A stretch of 64,000 nucleotides of DNA from Loktanella sp. (GCA_017390475.1 JAFPBO010000031.1:1-64000), one strand, 5' to 3'; positions 43,242 to 52,608 are shown, counted from the first letter of the stretch. Translations and numbers: made by a program. The notes: generated by a model from the sequence alone, not told the origin.

Positions 43242-44414
43242 ATGTCATTCAACACCGCCAACGATCGTCGCAACACCGGCTGCGCAAAATGGGACCTGAT
43301 GGACACATTGTTCGACGTGCCCAAGGACGGCGGTCTGGCGATGTGGACGGCAGACAGCGATTACCCGACAGCGCCCTGCGTTCTGGCCGCGTTGCAGCGC
43401 GCGGTCGATCATGGCGTGTTCGGCTATGGGATCGAGGATGCCAGCTACACCGGTGCGATCACATGGTGGATGCAGAACCGGCATGGCTGGGCGGTGGACC
43501 CCGACTGGATTCTGACGACACAGGGGCTTGGCAATGCCATCGCCTTGTCACTGGAGGTCTGGTCAAACCCCGGCGATGCCGCTGCGATCTTTACACCCGT
43601 TTACCATGAATTCGCGCATAAGATCGCCCGCGCGGGCCGTGTCGTGACCGCCTGCCCGCTTGTGCGGGATGGCGACACCTATGTGCTGGATCTGGATGAT
43701 GCGCAGAGCCGCCTGACCGGCACCGAAAAACTGCTGATCTGGTGTTCGCCGCAAAATCCCTCTGGCCGGGTCTGGACAGCGGATGAATTACGCGCTGTCG
43801 CCGATTTCGCCCGGCGCAACGGCATGCTGCTGATCTGTGATGAAATTCATCATGATCTGGTCTATCCAGGTCATAAGTTTATCCCAATGGCGATCGCAGC
43901 CCCAGATCACATCGACAATATCGTCTTCCTGACTGCCGCTTCGAAAACCTTCAACATCGCAGGCCAGCGCACCGGCAATATGATCATCCCCGATCAGGCC
44001 ATGCGCACCACGATGCAAAAGCGGCTGACCACGCTGGATTACCGACCATCCAGCCTTGGCGTTGCGATGATCACCGCCGCCTATTCGCCCGCAGGTGCAG
44101 CTTGGGCCGATGCGCAGATGGATCATTTGCAAACCAACCGCGATCTGTTCGATCAGGGCATGCAGGCGATCCCCGGTGTCTGGTCGATGCCGCTGCAATC
44201 AACCTATCTGGCTTGGGTCGATTTTTCTGGCACCGGCATGGACCCCGAAGAGGTTGCAGCCCGCATTCGCGACGATGCAAAGATCGCGGTGTCGCCAGGC
44301 CCGTCCTTCGGCGCAGGCGGTGAAAGCTTTATGCGCATCAACTTCGCCACGCAGCGCCATATCGTCGAAGAGGCTGTACAACGTCTGCAACACGCCTTCC
44401 GCGATCTGCAATGA
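43242..44414 (+). CDS. PatB/MalY family C-S lyase (cystathionine beta-lyase-like)
   Basis: A 390-aa class I/II PLP enzyme. Landmarks are MWTADSDYPTAPCVLAAL (MalY/PatB N-terminus), FTPVYHEFAH, the substrate region WCSPQNPSGRVWT, ICDEIHHDLVYPG with the PLP aspartate, and the PLP lysine in TAASKTFNIAGQR. The family cleaves C-S bonds of cystathionine, cysteine conjugates and possibly DMSP-derived thiols. The start at 43242 follows AAAGGGA. It is divergent from def. Confidence 0.9.
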   Translation: MSFNTANDRRNTGCAKWDLMDTLFDVPKDGGLAMWTADSDYPTAPCVLAALQRAVDHGVFGYGIEDASYTGAITWWMQNRHGWAVDPDWILTTQGLGNAIALSLEVWSNPGDAAAIFTPVYHEFAHKIARAGRVVTACPLVRDGDTYVLDLDDAQSRLTGTEKLLIWCSPQNPSGRVWTADELRAVADFARRNGMLLICDEIHHDLVYPGHKFIPMAIAAPDHIDNIVFLTAASKTFNIAGQRTGNMIIPDQAMRTTMQKRLTTLDYRPSSLGVAMITAAYSPAGAAWADAQMDHLQTNRDLFDQGMQAIPGVWSMPLQSTYLAWVDFSGTGMDPEEVAARIRDDAKIAVSPGPSFGAGGESFMRINFATQRHIVEEAVQRLQHAFRDLQ

Positions 44415-44417
44415 CGC

Positions 44418-44771
44418 CTAGCTTTGCTTTTCCAGAAACCCGGCAGGCACAAAGTCAGGATGCACATAATCCGCCGCGGGCCGGTCCGCGACGGGCGTCA
44501 GCCATTTGAATTCGAACACCCGTTCGTCGTCATCCTCGACAGCCGACACGACAAGGCATTGATACAAATGCTTTGGACCATCATATATATCGACGTGGCC
44601 CCGCAATTTATCTGACCCGTGCAGGTCAAGGGCAAAGCCACCATCCCACAGCCTCCGGATACGATAGGTGGCATCGCCATCGCGCACCGAAAGCCTATCT
44701 TTACGGCGCAAGGCCGCCTTGCGCGCATCTTCCAGCCCCTTGCGCACCGCCTCTGGCAAAAATTCAAGCAT
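44418..44771 (-). CDS. Conserved-looking hypothetical protein
   Basis: A 117-aa soluble protein with no signal peptide. It starts with a charged helix (FLPEAVRKGLEDARKAALRR), then predicted beta strands around YRIRRLWDGGFALD and HVDIYDG, and ends EFKWLTPVADRPAADYV. A purine-rich GGTGGGGGAA precedes the start. It ends three bases from patB (convergent). I recognise no family and assign no function. Confidence 0.7.
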   Translation of the reverse strand: MLEFLPEAVRKGLEDARKAALRRKDRLSVRDGDATYRIRRLWDGGFALDLHGSDKLRGHVDIYDGPKHLYQCLVVSAVEDDDERVFEFKWLTPVADRPAADYVHPDFVPAGFLEKQS

Positions 44772-44867
44772 CCGATTCCCCCACCGTTAGATTAACTGTG
44801 CACCGGCAAACGTAAAATTCAAGTAAAGCTATCCGCCGCAATGCAGCGTGATGTGATCACACATCAG

Positions 44868-45638
44868 TCATTCGGCTTTCACCCGCGGACGCAGCACATG
44901 CGGTTTGGCGGCATCATACAGCGCGGAATCCGGAAACCCGTGGCTATCCGACAGCGCCGGTCCGACCATGATCAGCGCCGTGCGGGTGATTTTGGCCGCC
45001 CGCACCTGCATATGAATATCGCCTAAGGTCCCACGCAGGATCAACTGATCGGGCCAGCCGACACGATACACCACCGCCACCGGGCAATCGGCACCGTAAA
45101 ATGGCACCAACTGCCGCTCGATTTCGCGCAAGGCACGAATCCCCAGATGGATCGCCAAGGTCGCACCCGAACGCGCGAAGTTCTCCAATGTCTCGCCCGC
45201 AGGCATGCCGGTCGATTTCATCGACATCCGGGTCAGGATGATGGATTGCGCCACTTCCGGCACGGTCAGCTCCGTGCCCAGCGCCGCCGCCGCTGCCGCA
45301 TAGGCAGGCACACCGGGGATGATTTGGTAATCGATACCATCCGCCTTCAACCGCCTGATCTGTTCGGCAATCGCGCCATAAAGCGACGGATCACCCGAAT
45401 GCACACGCGCCACATCCTGCCCCTTGGCGTGGGCGTCCCTTATGATCCCATGCGTCTCATCCAATATCATCGGTGCCGTATCCATCACCATGGCACCCTC
45501 CGGCGCACAGGCCACAACTGCCTCTGGCACCAGCGATCCGGCATAGAGACAGACCGGACAGGCCCCGATCAGCCGCGCCGCTTTCAGCGTCAGCAATTCC
45601 GGGTCACCCGGCCCCGCACCAATAAAATAAACCGTCAT
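44868..45638 (-). CDS. cobM: Precorrin-4 C11-methyltransferase CobM
   Basis: A 256-aa SAM-dependent tetrapyrrole methylase of cobalamin synthesis. Landmarks are VYFIGAGPGDPELLTLKAAR, CLYAGSLVPEAVV (CobM/CbiF), VARVHSGDPSLYGAIAEQ, and IILTRMSMKSTGMPAGETL. The start at 45638 is supported by GAAAGAAGAAA directly upstream; the longer frame to 45779 lies in cobJ. It is the last gene of the run cobH-cobL-cobI-cbiGcobJ-cobM. Confidence 0.94.
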   Translation of the reverse strand: MTVYFIGAGPGDPELLTLKAARLIGACPVCLYAGSLVPEAVVACAPEGAMVMDTAPMILDETHGIIRDAHAKGQDVARVHSGDPSLYGAIAEQIRRLKADGIDYQIIPGVPAYAAAAAALGTELTVPEVAQSIILTRMSMKSTGMPAGETLENFARSGATLAIHLGIRALREIERQLVPFYGADCPVAVVYRVGWPDQLILRGTLGDIHMQVRAAKITRTALIMVGPALSDSHGFPDSALYDAAKPHVLRPRVKAE

Positions 45639-45675
45639 TTTCTTCTTTCCCCAAATACTCTCGCCAACGGCGGAA
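45639..45675 (-). repeat. Copy of dispersed intergenic repeat (between cobJ and cobM)
   Basis: On the minus strand it reads CCGTTGGCGAGAGTATTTGG followed by GGAAAGAAGAAA and the cobM ATG. The purine-rich end of the repeat probably serves as the cobM ribosome-binding site. Confidence 0.6.
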
Positions 45676-45678
45676 CAG

Positions 45679-47487
45679 TCAGCCTGCCAGATCGCCATCC
45701 ATCTTGCGCGCATAGCCGCGCGGCGTATACATCCGCGGGCCGGTGCCCAGTTGCGCCAGCTTTGAATGCGATGACCCAACCAGCACGACCGTCAGCATAT
45801 CCACTTCATCCACATCCAGCTGATCCAGACGGCGATAGCGGATGTGTTCCTCGGGCCGCCCCAGCGAAGACGCAAGCATCACGGGTGTATCGGCCGGCCG
45901 GTGTTGGAGTAGGATATCCCGCGCCTCGGCCAGCAAGGTACGCCTGCGCATCGACACCGGGTTATAAAACGCGATCACGAAATCCCCTACCGCGGCGGCT
46001 TCCAAACGCTTGATGATATCCGCGCGCGGCGTCAACAAATCCGACAAGGATATCGCACAGAAATCATGTCCCAGCGGCGCACCCGCCCGCGCTGCAGCCC
46101 CCTGCAAGGCCGAAACCCCCGGCGAACAAATCACATCAACCCGGCGCGCGGCATCAGACACGCCCATCTGGTCGGGGCCACGATCCAGCAGTTCGAACAC
46201 CAGCGCGCCCATCGCATAAATCCCCGCATCACCAGAACAAACCAGCGCGACATTCTTGCCCTTGCCCGCCTGTTCCAGTGCATAGCGACAACGATCCTCT
46301 TCACCACCCAGCGGGAAATCGGACCTCTCCTTGCCCACGGCCAGAGGCCCCAGCAAGTCAATGTAAAGCCCGTATCCCACCAGCTCGTCTGCCTCAGCCA
46401 CCAAGCGGGACACTTCCGGCGTGCGCCATGACGCCTGACCTGGACCGATCCCCACCACCGACAAGCGCCCGCGCGCCCGGCCCGCCAATGCGGTGATCGG
46501 CGCAGGGGCGATCGCCAATGCACAGGTCGCATTGGCCGTCTTGCGCTTGGTGATCAGCAATGTCGCGTCCGGCCCGGCCTGCGCCAGCGCCGCAGCCTCG
46601 GCCACGCCATGGGTGGCGACCTCGGCGAAAACCACATCGGATGGATTGGCCAGACGCGGCGTCAGCGCCTCCAACGCATCCGCTGCAAACAGGCGCAAAG
46701 GAACGCCCAATGCATCCGCCAGATCAATGATCGCAGGTTCATCCGCCTTCAGTGTGATGGTATTGACCGAATGTACCGCCTGCGGCGCGACACCGGCCTC
46801 TGCCATGACATCAGCGACCAAGCCAGCCATCTCTGCCGGGTCACAATCACGCGCACAGCCCAGACCCAGCGTCAGCTGCAGCGGCGCGAATTGCAGGTGA
46901 TCGGGGCCAAGGTCAGCCACGGCCTCCATCCCACAAGTGACGCGCAAGCTGTCGCCCAAAGGCAAATCCGCCAACCACGGTGCATCACCGGAAACCCTTG
47001 CACCACCACCGGCCAGCAGCGCCGCCATCGCTCCCTTGGCATCCGCGCGATTGACCAGTCGCCATCCTGCAGGCGGTTCATCCAGTGCAACGCCAAGGGC
47101 AACATCCCCCGCCGTCGTGACCGCAGCCACGGCGCCCAAAGCCTGCGCAATCTGCGCCGCAAGCCGGTTCGCCCCGCGGTGCCCGCCCAGCAGCGGGACC
47201 ACGACAGCGCCATCATCGGACACCGCGATGACCGGTGGTTCCACCGCTTTATCTGCCAGCAAAGGGGCAACCGCACGGATCAGAATACCCGCGGCACAGA
47301 CCCCCACCACAGGCACGCCCGCAGCAAACAGATCACGGGCATGATCCAGCGCATTGGGGAAAAAGGTATCCGCCTGCGCAACGCGGCCTTCACGGCCATG
47401 TACCTGCGCATCCAGAATCGTGGCGACACGGTGCGCCACAGCCTCACCCGACCGGGACAGGGCCAGAACAACAGGTTTCACAGCCAT
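45679..47487 (-). CDS. cobJ: Fusion of CbiG (cobalt-precorrin-5A hydrolase-like) and CobJ (C17-methyltransferase)
   Basis: A 602-aa fusion. Residues 1-335 match CbiG: the central domain with VVGVCAAGILIRAVAPLLAD and PLLGGHRGANRLAAQIA, then the C-terminal CobE-like domain (LTLGLGCARDCDPAEM, VNTITLKADEPAI). Residues 340-602 are precorrin-3B C17-methyltransferase: LSVVGIGPGQASWRTPEV, VGYGLYIDLLGPL, VCSGDAGIYAMGALVFELL and FYNPVSMRRR. The two act in ring contraction and C17 methylation, and subsequent lactone opening in the CbiG case. It overlaps cobI by ten bases. Confidence 0.93.
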   Translation of the reverse strand: MAVKPVVLALSRSGEAVAHRVATILDAQVHGREGRVAQADTFFPNALDHARDLFAAGVPVVGVCAAGILIRAVAPLLADKAVEPPVIAVSDDGAVVVPLLGGHRGANRLAAQIAQALGAVAAVTTAGDVALGVALDEPPAGWRLVNRADAKGAMAALLAGGGARVSGDAPWLADLPLGDSLRVTCGMEAVADLGPDHLQFAPLQLTLGLGCARDCDPAEMAGLVADVMAEAGVAPQAVHSVNTITLKADEPAIIDLADALGVPLRLFAADALEALTPRLANPSDVVFAEVATHGVAEAAALAQAGPDATLLITKRKTANATCALAIAPAPITALAGRARGRLSVVGIGPGQASWRTPEVSRLVAEADELVGYGLYIDLLGPLAVGKERSDFPLGGEEDRCRYALEQAGKGKNVALVCSGDAGIYAMGALVFELLDRGPDQMGVSDAARRVDVICSPGVSALQGAAARAGAPLGHDFCAISLSDLLTPRADIIKRLEAAAVGDFVIAFYNPVSMRRRTLLAEARDILLQHRPADTPVMLASSLGRPEEHIRYRRLDQLDVDEVDMLTVVLVGSSHSKLAQLGTGPRMYTPRGYARKMDGDLAG

Positions 47488-48179
47488 GGATCAGCCCCTT
47501 TGGTCAATAAGATCATCGAAAAGTAAGGCGCGCATTCGGGTGCCGCGGCCAGTGGCAGGACCAGTTCATCCGGCAAAGTCGCGCGTTCCACATAAACCGC
47601 CAAATCCGTCAGACCCAGATCCGCAATCACCGCACGGATCTTGGGCAGATGCCGCCCGACTTTCATGATCACAACGCTTTCTGCGCCCGCAATCCTGTCG
47701 CGCAATTCATCCTCTGGCAAAGGCCCCGGCAGCACCGTCAACCGTTCGTTGCGCGCCACCAGCGGCCTGCCCGCGCGCGCTGCACAGGCGGTCACTGATG
47801 TGACACCCGGCACGACCTCGACGCGATACTGCGCGGACAGCCGTGCAAACAGATACATGAACGACCCGTAGAAGAACGGATCACCCTCGCAAAGGCAGAC
47901 AACATCCTGCCCCGCTTCCAAAGCATCCGCAATCTGGACGGCCCCCGCATCATAGGCCGCCTGCGCCGGAGCACGCTCCACGCTCATCGGCACATCCATG
48001 ATGATCTCGCGCGCGTCAGGCGCAATCAGCTCGGCAGCGATCGCACGCGCGAAACTCGCCGCCCCGGCCAGTGTCGGATAGGCCACAACCTGCGCACCGG
48101 CGATGAGCCGCGCCGCGCGCAAGGTAATCAGGTCGGGCGCACCGGGGCCCACGCCCACACCGTAGAGTGTGCCGCTCAT
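47478..48179 (-). CDS. cobI: Precorrin-2 C20-methyltransferase CobI
   Basis: A 233-aa SAM-dependent methylase (MSGTLYGVGVGPGAPDLITL, VVCLCEGDPFFYGSFMYLF, VVPGVTSVTACAARAG, SVVIMKVGRHLPKI). The family start is MSGTLYGVG at 48179; an ATG four codons upstream (48191) is also possible, and both have imperfectly spaced purine stretches. It follows cobL with an intergenic repeat in between. Confidence 0.93.
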   Translation of the reverse strand: MSGTLYGVGVGPGAPDLITLRAARLIAGAQVVAYPTLAGAASFARAIAAELIAPDAREIIMDVPMSVERAPAQAAYDAGAVQIADALEAGQDVVCLCEGDPFFYGSFMYLFARLSAQYRVEVVPGVTSVTACAARAGRPLVARNERLTVLPGPLPEDELRDRIAGAESVVIMKVGRHLPKIRAVIADLGLTDLAVYVERATLPDELVLPLAAAPECAPYFSMILLTKGADPWL

Positions 48180-48182
48180 CCT

Positions 48183-48225
48183 CTTGCCCATCTTCCGAGC
48201 CTAAATTTCCCCGCCGGAGGCATAA
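48183..48225 (-). repeat. Copy of dispersed intergenic repeat (between cobL and cobI)
   Basis: On the minus strand TGCCTCCGGCGGGGAAATTT is followed by AGGCTCGGAAGATG. The final ATG of the repeat is the alternative upstream start of cobI, so the repeat reaches into the translation start region. Confidence 0.65.
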
Positions 48226-48228
48226 AAG

Positions 48229-49431
48229 TCATCTTTTGACCAGGCTCCACTGCGTCACGGGCATCAGCGGTCGCCAGCCGGTCAACCGGCCCACGGGCTC
48301 AGCGCGCTGTACAGACAGTTTCACCAGCTCCCCGCCATAGGCTTTATGCAGCGCAATCAGTTCTGCCTCGCTTTCCAGCGTCACCGCATTGGCGACCAAC
48401 CGACCCAGCGGACGCAAAGCCGCCCAGGCCGCCTCATACGTAGCGCGGCTCAACCCGCCGCCGATGAAAATCGCATCCGGAGCGTCCAACCCGTCCAACG
48501 CGGCAGGCACCATCCCGTCGATCAGCTCCAGTTTCGGCGCCCCCAAAGCCAAGGCATTTGCAGCAGCAAATGCACGACGATCCGCGCGCGGCTCGATCCC
48601 GATGGCGCGGGCATAGCGCGCCGCGCGCATCCATTCGATCGCGACCGACCCACAACCGCAGCCGATATCCCACAAGAGTGCCCCACGCATCGGCATCAGC
48701 TTGGCCAGCGTCACGGCACGCACCTCCTGTTTGGTCATCGTGCCATCGGACTGGAACATATCATCTGCCAACCCCGGCACCCGTGGCAGCAGAGCCGCGT
48801 CAGGTGCGGCGATACAATCGACCGCCAAGGTGTTGAAGGCAGGCACCTCATGCGTCCAGCTTTCCGCCAGCCCGTCAAACCGTGCCTCGTCCTTGCCGCC
48901 CATCGCTGCCAGCACCGACATCCGCGACGCACCAAAGCCGCGCTCCGTCAGGAAGGCCGCGATCTGGCCGGGGGTTTCCGCCCCGGTGGTCAGGATCAAC
49001 AGCCGCGCGTCAGGCTGAATAAAGGCGATCATCTGCTCGACCGGGCGGCCATGTACGGTCAGCGTTTCGACATCGGCCAAAGACCAGCCCATCCGTGCGG
49101 CGGCCAGTTGGAACGCCGAAAGTTGCGGATGATAAACTATCTGTCCGGGATCAATCGCGCGGCCAATGCGTGCCCCGACCGAAAACCACAATGGATCACC
49201 TGTCGCCAGCACGACGACACGCCGCCCGCGCAGGCCTTCAATGGTAGAGATCAACGCATCAAACGGATGCGGCCAAGCCAGCCTTTCGGCACTCAGGTTC
49301 TCCGCCAGCACATGATGCCGATCCCCGCCAATGATGACTTCCGCCGCTTCCACCACGGCACGTGTCGCGGGCAAAAGCCCCGCCATCCCGTCTTCGCCGA
49401 TACCGACAATATGCAACCAAGGATCAGACAT
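48229..49431 (-). CDS. cobL: Precorrin-6Y methylase/decarboxylase CobL
   Basis: A 400-aa two-domain enzyme. Residues 1-200 are the CbiE-like C5-methyltransferase (LHIVGIGEDGMAGLLPAT, VVLATGDPLWFSVGARI). Residues 215-400 are the CbiT-like C15-methyltransferase/decarboxylase with SAM motif GALLWDIGCGCGSVAIEWMR. The start at 49431 (MSDPWLHIVGIGEDG) overlaps the cobH stop by eight bases. Confidence 0.95.
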   Translation of the reverse strand: MSDPWLHIVGIGEDGMAGLLPATRAVVEAAEVIIGGDRHHVLAENLSAERLAWPHPFDALISTIEGLRGRRVVVLATGDPLWFSVGARIGRAIDPGQIVYHPQLSAFQLAAARMGWSLADVETLTVHGRPVEQMIAFIQPDARLLILTTGAETPGQIAAFLTERGFGASRMSVLAAMGGKDEARFDGLAESWTHEVPAFNTLAVDCIAAPDAALLPRVPGLADDMFQSDGTMTKQEVRAVTLAKLMPMRGALLWDIGCGCGSVAIEWMRAARYARAIGIEPRADRRAFAAANALALGAPKLELIDGMVPAALDGLDAPDAIFIGGGLSRATYEAAWAALRPLGRLVANAVTLESEAELIALHKAYGGELVKLSVQRAEPVGRLTGWRPLMPVTQWSLVKR

Positions 49432-50059
49432 CTTCCGGCAACCCCGCAGCCAAAGCATTCACCGCAGCCGAGGCCATGGCCGACCCGCCACGCCTACCGC
49501 GCAAGGCCACATAATCACAGCCGCGCGCATCGCGGGCAAGTTCGGCCTTGCTTTGGGCAGCACCGACAAAACCCACCGGGAACCCAAGGATCACCGCCGG
49601 CTTCGGCCAGCCCGCATCGAGCAATTCCAGCAGATGGAACAAAGCCGTGGGCGCATTGCCGATAGCCACGACGGCGCCTGCGATCCGGTCGCGCCACAAT
49701 TCCACGGCAGCGGCAGAGCGGGTGTTGCCGATCTGCTGCGCCAGCCCCGGCACAGCGGGGTCATTCAGTGTCACGACCACATCATTGCCTGCGGGCAGAT
49801 AGCGCCGGATGATCCCGGCCCCGACCATTTCGCAATCACACAGCACAGGCGCACCGGCGCGCAAAGCCGCCTGCCCGGCCTGCACGACATCGGGGGAATA
49901 AACCAGCCTGTCGGCAATCTCGACCATGCCGCAAGCATGGATCAGCCGGGTCATCAGCGGATGCATCGCATCGGGAAAGCGGTCCAGCCGCGCCTCAGCC
50001 CGCAGGGTCGCGAAACTTTTCGCATAGATCGCAGCGGGGTCTTTTTCATAGGGGTGCAA
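49424..50059 (-). CDS. cobH: Precorrin-8X methylmutase CobH
   Basis: A 211-aa enzyme that moves a methyl group from C11 to C12 to give hydrogenobyrinic acid. Landmarks are AAIYAKSFATLRAEARL, the catalytic histidine region LIHACGMVEIADRL, PVLCDCEMVGAGI, and AVILGFPVGFVGAAQSKAEL. It precedes and overlaps cobL. Confidence 0.95.
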   Translation of the reverse strand: MHPYEKDPAAIYAKSFATLRAEARLDRFPDAMHPLMTRLIHACGMVEIADRLVYSPDVVQAGQAALRAGAPVLCDCEMVGAGIIRRYLPAGNDVVVTLNDPAVPGLAQQIGNTRSAAAVELWRDRIAGAVVAIGNAPTALFHLLELLDAGWPKPAVILGFPVGFVGAAQSKAELARDARGCDYVALRGRRGGSAMASAAVNALAAGLPEDV

Positions 50060-50084
50060 GAGCGGGGCCTTTCAGCGGGGCGAG

Positions 50085-50121
50085 AGGGCAGAGCCCCCGG
50101 CGGGAGTATTTGATACAGAGC
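50085..50121 (+). repeat. Copy of dispersed intergenic repeat (between cbiX and cobH)
   Basis: The + strand reads AGCCCCCGGCGGGAGTATTT followed by GATACAGAG. Unlike most copies it is antisense to both neighbours, and its 3' purine part has diverged. Confidence 0.5.
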
Positions 50122-50126
50122 GATAA

Positions 50127-51320
50127 TCAGGGTTTTGCTTTGCGCGCGCTTTCCGGCCCATGCGGGTGTTTGGCATGGGGGTATGGCGCGTGGTGGTGGT
50201 GATCGTGGTCGTGATCATGGCCATGGTGATGATGGTGGTCGTGATGGTCCCGCATGATCAGACGGCACATGCCGGTGCAGAATGTGTCGCAATGGCTGCA
50301 ATCGGCCACATTGGACCCCGGCGCGCTGGCACCCTGCCCTTCGACATGGTGGTGGTGGCTTTCCTGCACGGCGCCGACTTCACCCTCGAACCCCAAAACC
50401 TGCGTGCGGTATTTGCACAACACGCAGGTCGCGGGCGGCACCGCGCCAAAGGCGGGATGGCTGCGGTCCGCGGCGCTGATCTGGTGGCTGTGTTCATCTT
50501 CCAGCGCCAGTACCTGCGCGCGATAGCCGCAGATGCCGCAATTGGGCGGCGGGGTGGCGCTGTCTTGCTCCATGATCCGTTCAGCGAAGGTTTCCAGCAC
50601 CTTGGGGTGATCGCCCAGATAGCCTGCTTTGACGAATTGAATCCCCGGATGCTCTGCCGCGACCTGATCGGTGAAACCATAGATCCGGTCGATCAGAATG
50701 CCCGAGAACAGGAAATAGGGGAACACAACGATCCGTTTGTAGGGCAGGCGGGCGGCATGTTGCAGGCAAGGTTCGACCAGCGGGAAAGTCACGCCGGAAT
50801 AGCCAACCTCGCACCAGCCAAAGCCCATACCTTCCTGAATCATCCGCGCGATCTTGGCGACATTGCCATTGGCGTCAGGGTCCGATGCACCGCGCCCGAT
50901 CACGACAAGGCAGGTTTCGGTCAGGGGCACCGGCCCATGTTTGACATTGGCGCGGTCCACCGCTTCGCGCACGCGGCCAGCGGCGGCGGCGATCATCTTG
51001 GGGTCAATGCCCAATTCGCGGCCATAGTTGATGCTGACGCCATGTTTGGCGGCATAGGTGTTCAGCACCGTCGGGATATCGTTCTTGGCATGCATCGCGG
51101 CAAACAGCATCCCCGGCACGGCAAGAATACGATCACAGCCCGCATCACGCAGCCGGTCCAGCCCGTCGCGGATCACCGGATTGGCGAATTCGAGGTAACC
51201 ATAATCGGTCAGCCAATCATCCGGCAGATAGGCGGGCAGCTTTTGTGCAAGCGTGGCGAATTCATCCACCGCCGACTGGCTGCGCGAGCCATGCCCGCAA
51301 ATCATCACACCTGTTTTCAT
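50127..51320 (-). CDS. cbiX: Long CbiX-type sirohydrochlorin cobaltochelatase with cysteine- and histidine-rich tail
   Basis: A 397-aa protein. Residues 1-255 hold two CbiX halves; MICGHGSRSQSAVDEFATLA carries the first histidine, and VVFPYFLFSGILIDRI is a landmark of the second half. The tail (about 260-397) has two similar units, CGICGYRAQVLALE and CVLCKYRTQVLGFE, then CSHCDTFCTGMC, then a His/Asp-rich stretch (HHDHHHHHGHDHDHDHHHH). The cysteines may hold an iron-sulfur cluster or zinc, and the histidines probably store cobalt or nickel. CbiX inserts cobalt early, whereas cobN in this window belongs to late insertion. Confidence 0.88.
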   Translation of the reverse strand: MKTGVMICGHGSRSQSAVDEFATLAQKLPAYLPDDWLTDYGYLEFANPVIRDGLDRLRDAGCDRILAVPGMLFAAMHAKNDIPTVLNTYAAKHGVSINYGRELGIDPKMIAAAAGRVREAVDRANVKHGPVPLTETCLVVIGRGASDPDANGNVAKIARMIQEGMGFGWCEVGYSGVTFPLVEPCLQHAARLPYKRIVVFPYFLFSGILIDRIYGFTDQVAAEHPGIQFVKAGYLGDHPKVLETFAERIMEQDSATPPPNCGICGYRAQVLALEDEHSHQISAADRSHPAFGAVPPATCVLCKYRTQVLGFEGEVGAVQESHHHHVEGQGASAPGSNVADCSHCDTFCTGMCRLIMRDHHDHHHHHGHDHDHDHHHHAPYPHAKHPHGPESARKAKP

Positions 51321-51633
51321 CTGGGCGGTCCTTTCGCGGCTGGTCTATAGCTTACAATCACGACCAGAAACCCCGAACACCGGGGATTGACGACGTGACA
51401 TTCTGGCCCCCGTTTTGGGTCGACCGTCCTGTCTCCAACCGTTCTGGCCCTGAAAGGGCTTCGTCTGGGATGGGTATAGACGGCACGGACGGGCGGGGCA
51501 AACTGATAAGCACGTCACAACCTCGTGCCGTCGCATCGGTTCATGTGCGCAGGCGCAGGGTTGCTGCGCCACCAGCGACCTTGGTTCATCGGCGCGAAAG
51601 GCTTAGCTAGGCTGTAACAAAAGGAGAATTATC
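51321..51633. other. 313-base divergent region between cbiX and the glutathionyl-hydroquinone reductase gene
   Basis: Two short hairpins are seen: CCCCG-AACAC-CGGGG at 51371-51385 and GGCGCAG-GGTTG-CTGCGCC at 51552-51570. No cobalamin-box sequence is present, so cbiX does not appear to have its own riboswitch here. No gene was found. Confidence 0.5.
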
Positions 51634-52608
51634 ATGGGCCAACTCGTAGATGGCATCTGGCACGACGTCTGGTATGACACCAAGAAATCCGGTGGCAAGT
51701 TCGAGCGCACCGAAGCATCGTTTCGTAACTGGATCACCGCAGACGGATCCGCAGGACCATCCGGCGACGGTGGTTTTGAAGCAGAGTCAGGCCGCTACCA
51801 CCTTTATGTATCATACGCGTGCCCTTGGGCGCATCGGGCGTTGGTCTTCCGTGCGATCAAGGGTCTGGAAGATCACATCTCTTTATCCGCCGTACACCCA
51901 GACATGCTGGGCGAAGGCTGGACCTTCAAGACGGACGATCACGGCGCGACCGGCGACACCCTGTTCGGCTATGATTACGCGCGCGAGGTTTATCTGCGTG
52001 CCCTGCCCGACATGACCGGTCGCGTCACCGTGCCGATCCTGTGGGACAAAAAGCGCGAAACCATCGTGTCAAACGAATCCTCCGAGATCATCCGCATGTT
52101 CAATTCCGCATTCGACGGGATCACCGGCAATACAGATGATTACTGGCCCAAAGAATTGCGCGACGCAATCGCGCCGGTGAATGACCGGGTCTATGACACT
52201 GTTAATAACGGCGTCTATAAATCCGGTTTTGCCACCACGCAGGAAGCCTACGAGGACGCGGTCTATCCGTTGTTCGACAGCCTGGACTGGCTGGAAGAAC
52301 GCCTTGGTGAAAGCCGTTATCTGATGGGCGATCGCCTGACCGAGGCGGATTGGCGACTGTGGACGACGCTGCTGCGGTTTGATCCCGTCTATCACCTGCA
52401 TTTCAAATGCAACCGCAAACGGATCGCGGATTATCCCAACCTGTCCGGTTTCCTGCGCGAACTCTATCAGGTCCCCGGCGTGGCAGAGACAGTGAATATG
52501 GACCATATCGTGCGGCATTATCATTATAGCCACGACACGATTAACCCCAACCGGATCATCCCGATCAATCCGGTGATCGACCTTTCAGAACCGCACGGGC
52601 GCGCATGA
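51634..52608 (+). CDS. Glutathionyl-hydroquinone reductase (YqjG/ECM4-type GST)
   Basis: A 324-aa enzyme of the Xi-class GST family. The active-site motif is YACPWAHRALVFRAIKGLED, with the catalytic cysteine near residue 63. VPILWDKKRETIVSNESSEI binds glutathione, and the C-terminal domain contains LMGDRLTEADWRLWTTLLRF. It reduces glutathionyl-hydroquinones in the cytoplasm. The start is preceded by AAAAGGAGA. It sits inside the B12 region without an obvious link to it. Confidence 0.93.
   Translation: MGQLVDGIWHDVWYDTKKSGGKFERTEASFRNWITADGSAGPSGDGGFEAESGRYHLYVSYACPWAHRALVFRAIKGLEDHISLSAVHPDMLGEGWTFKTDDHGATGDTLFGYDYAREVYLRALPDMTGRVTVPILWDKKRETIVSNESSEIIRMFNSAFDGITGNTDDYWPKELRDAIAPVNDRVYDTVNNGVYKSGFATTQEAYEDAVYPLFDSLDWLEERLGESRYLMGDRLTEADWRLWTTLLRFDPVYHLHFKCNRKRIADYPNLSGFLRELYQVPGVAETVNMDHIVRHYHYSHDTINPNRIIPINPVIDLSEPHGRA

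Noticed and set aside
50160-50250. Short tandem repeats of GTG/CAT triplets resembling a microsatellite
   Set aside because: They encode the polyhistidine tail of CbiX and are explained by the protein.
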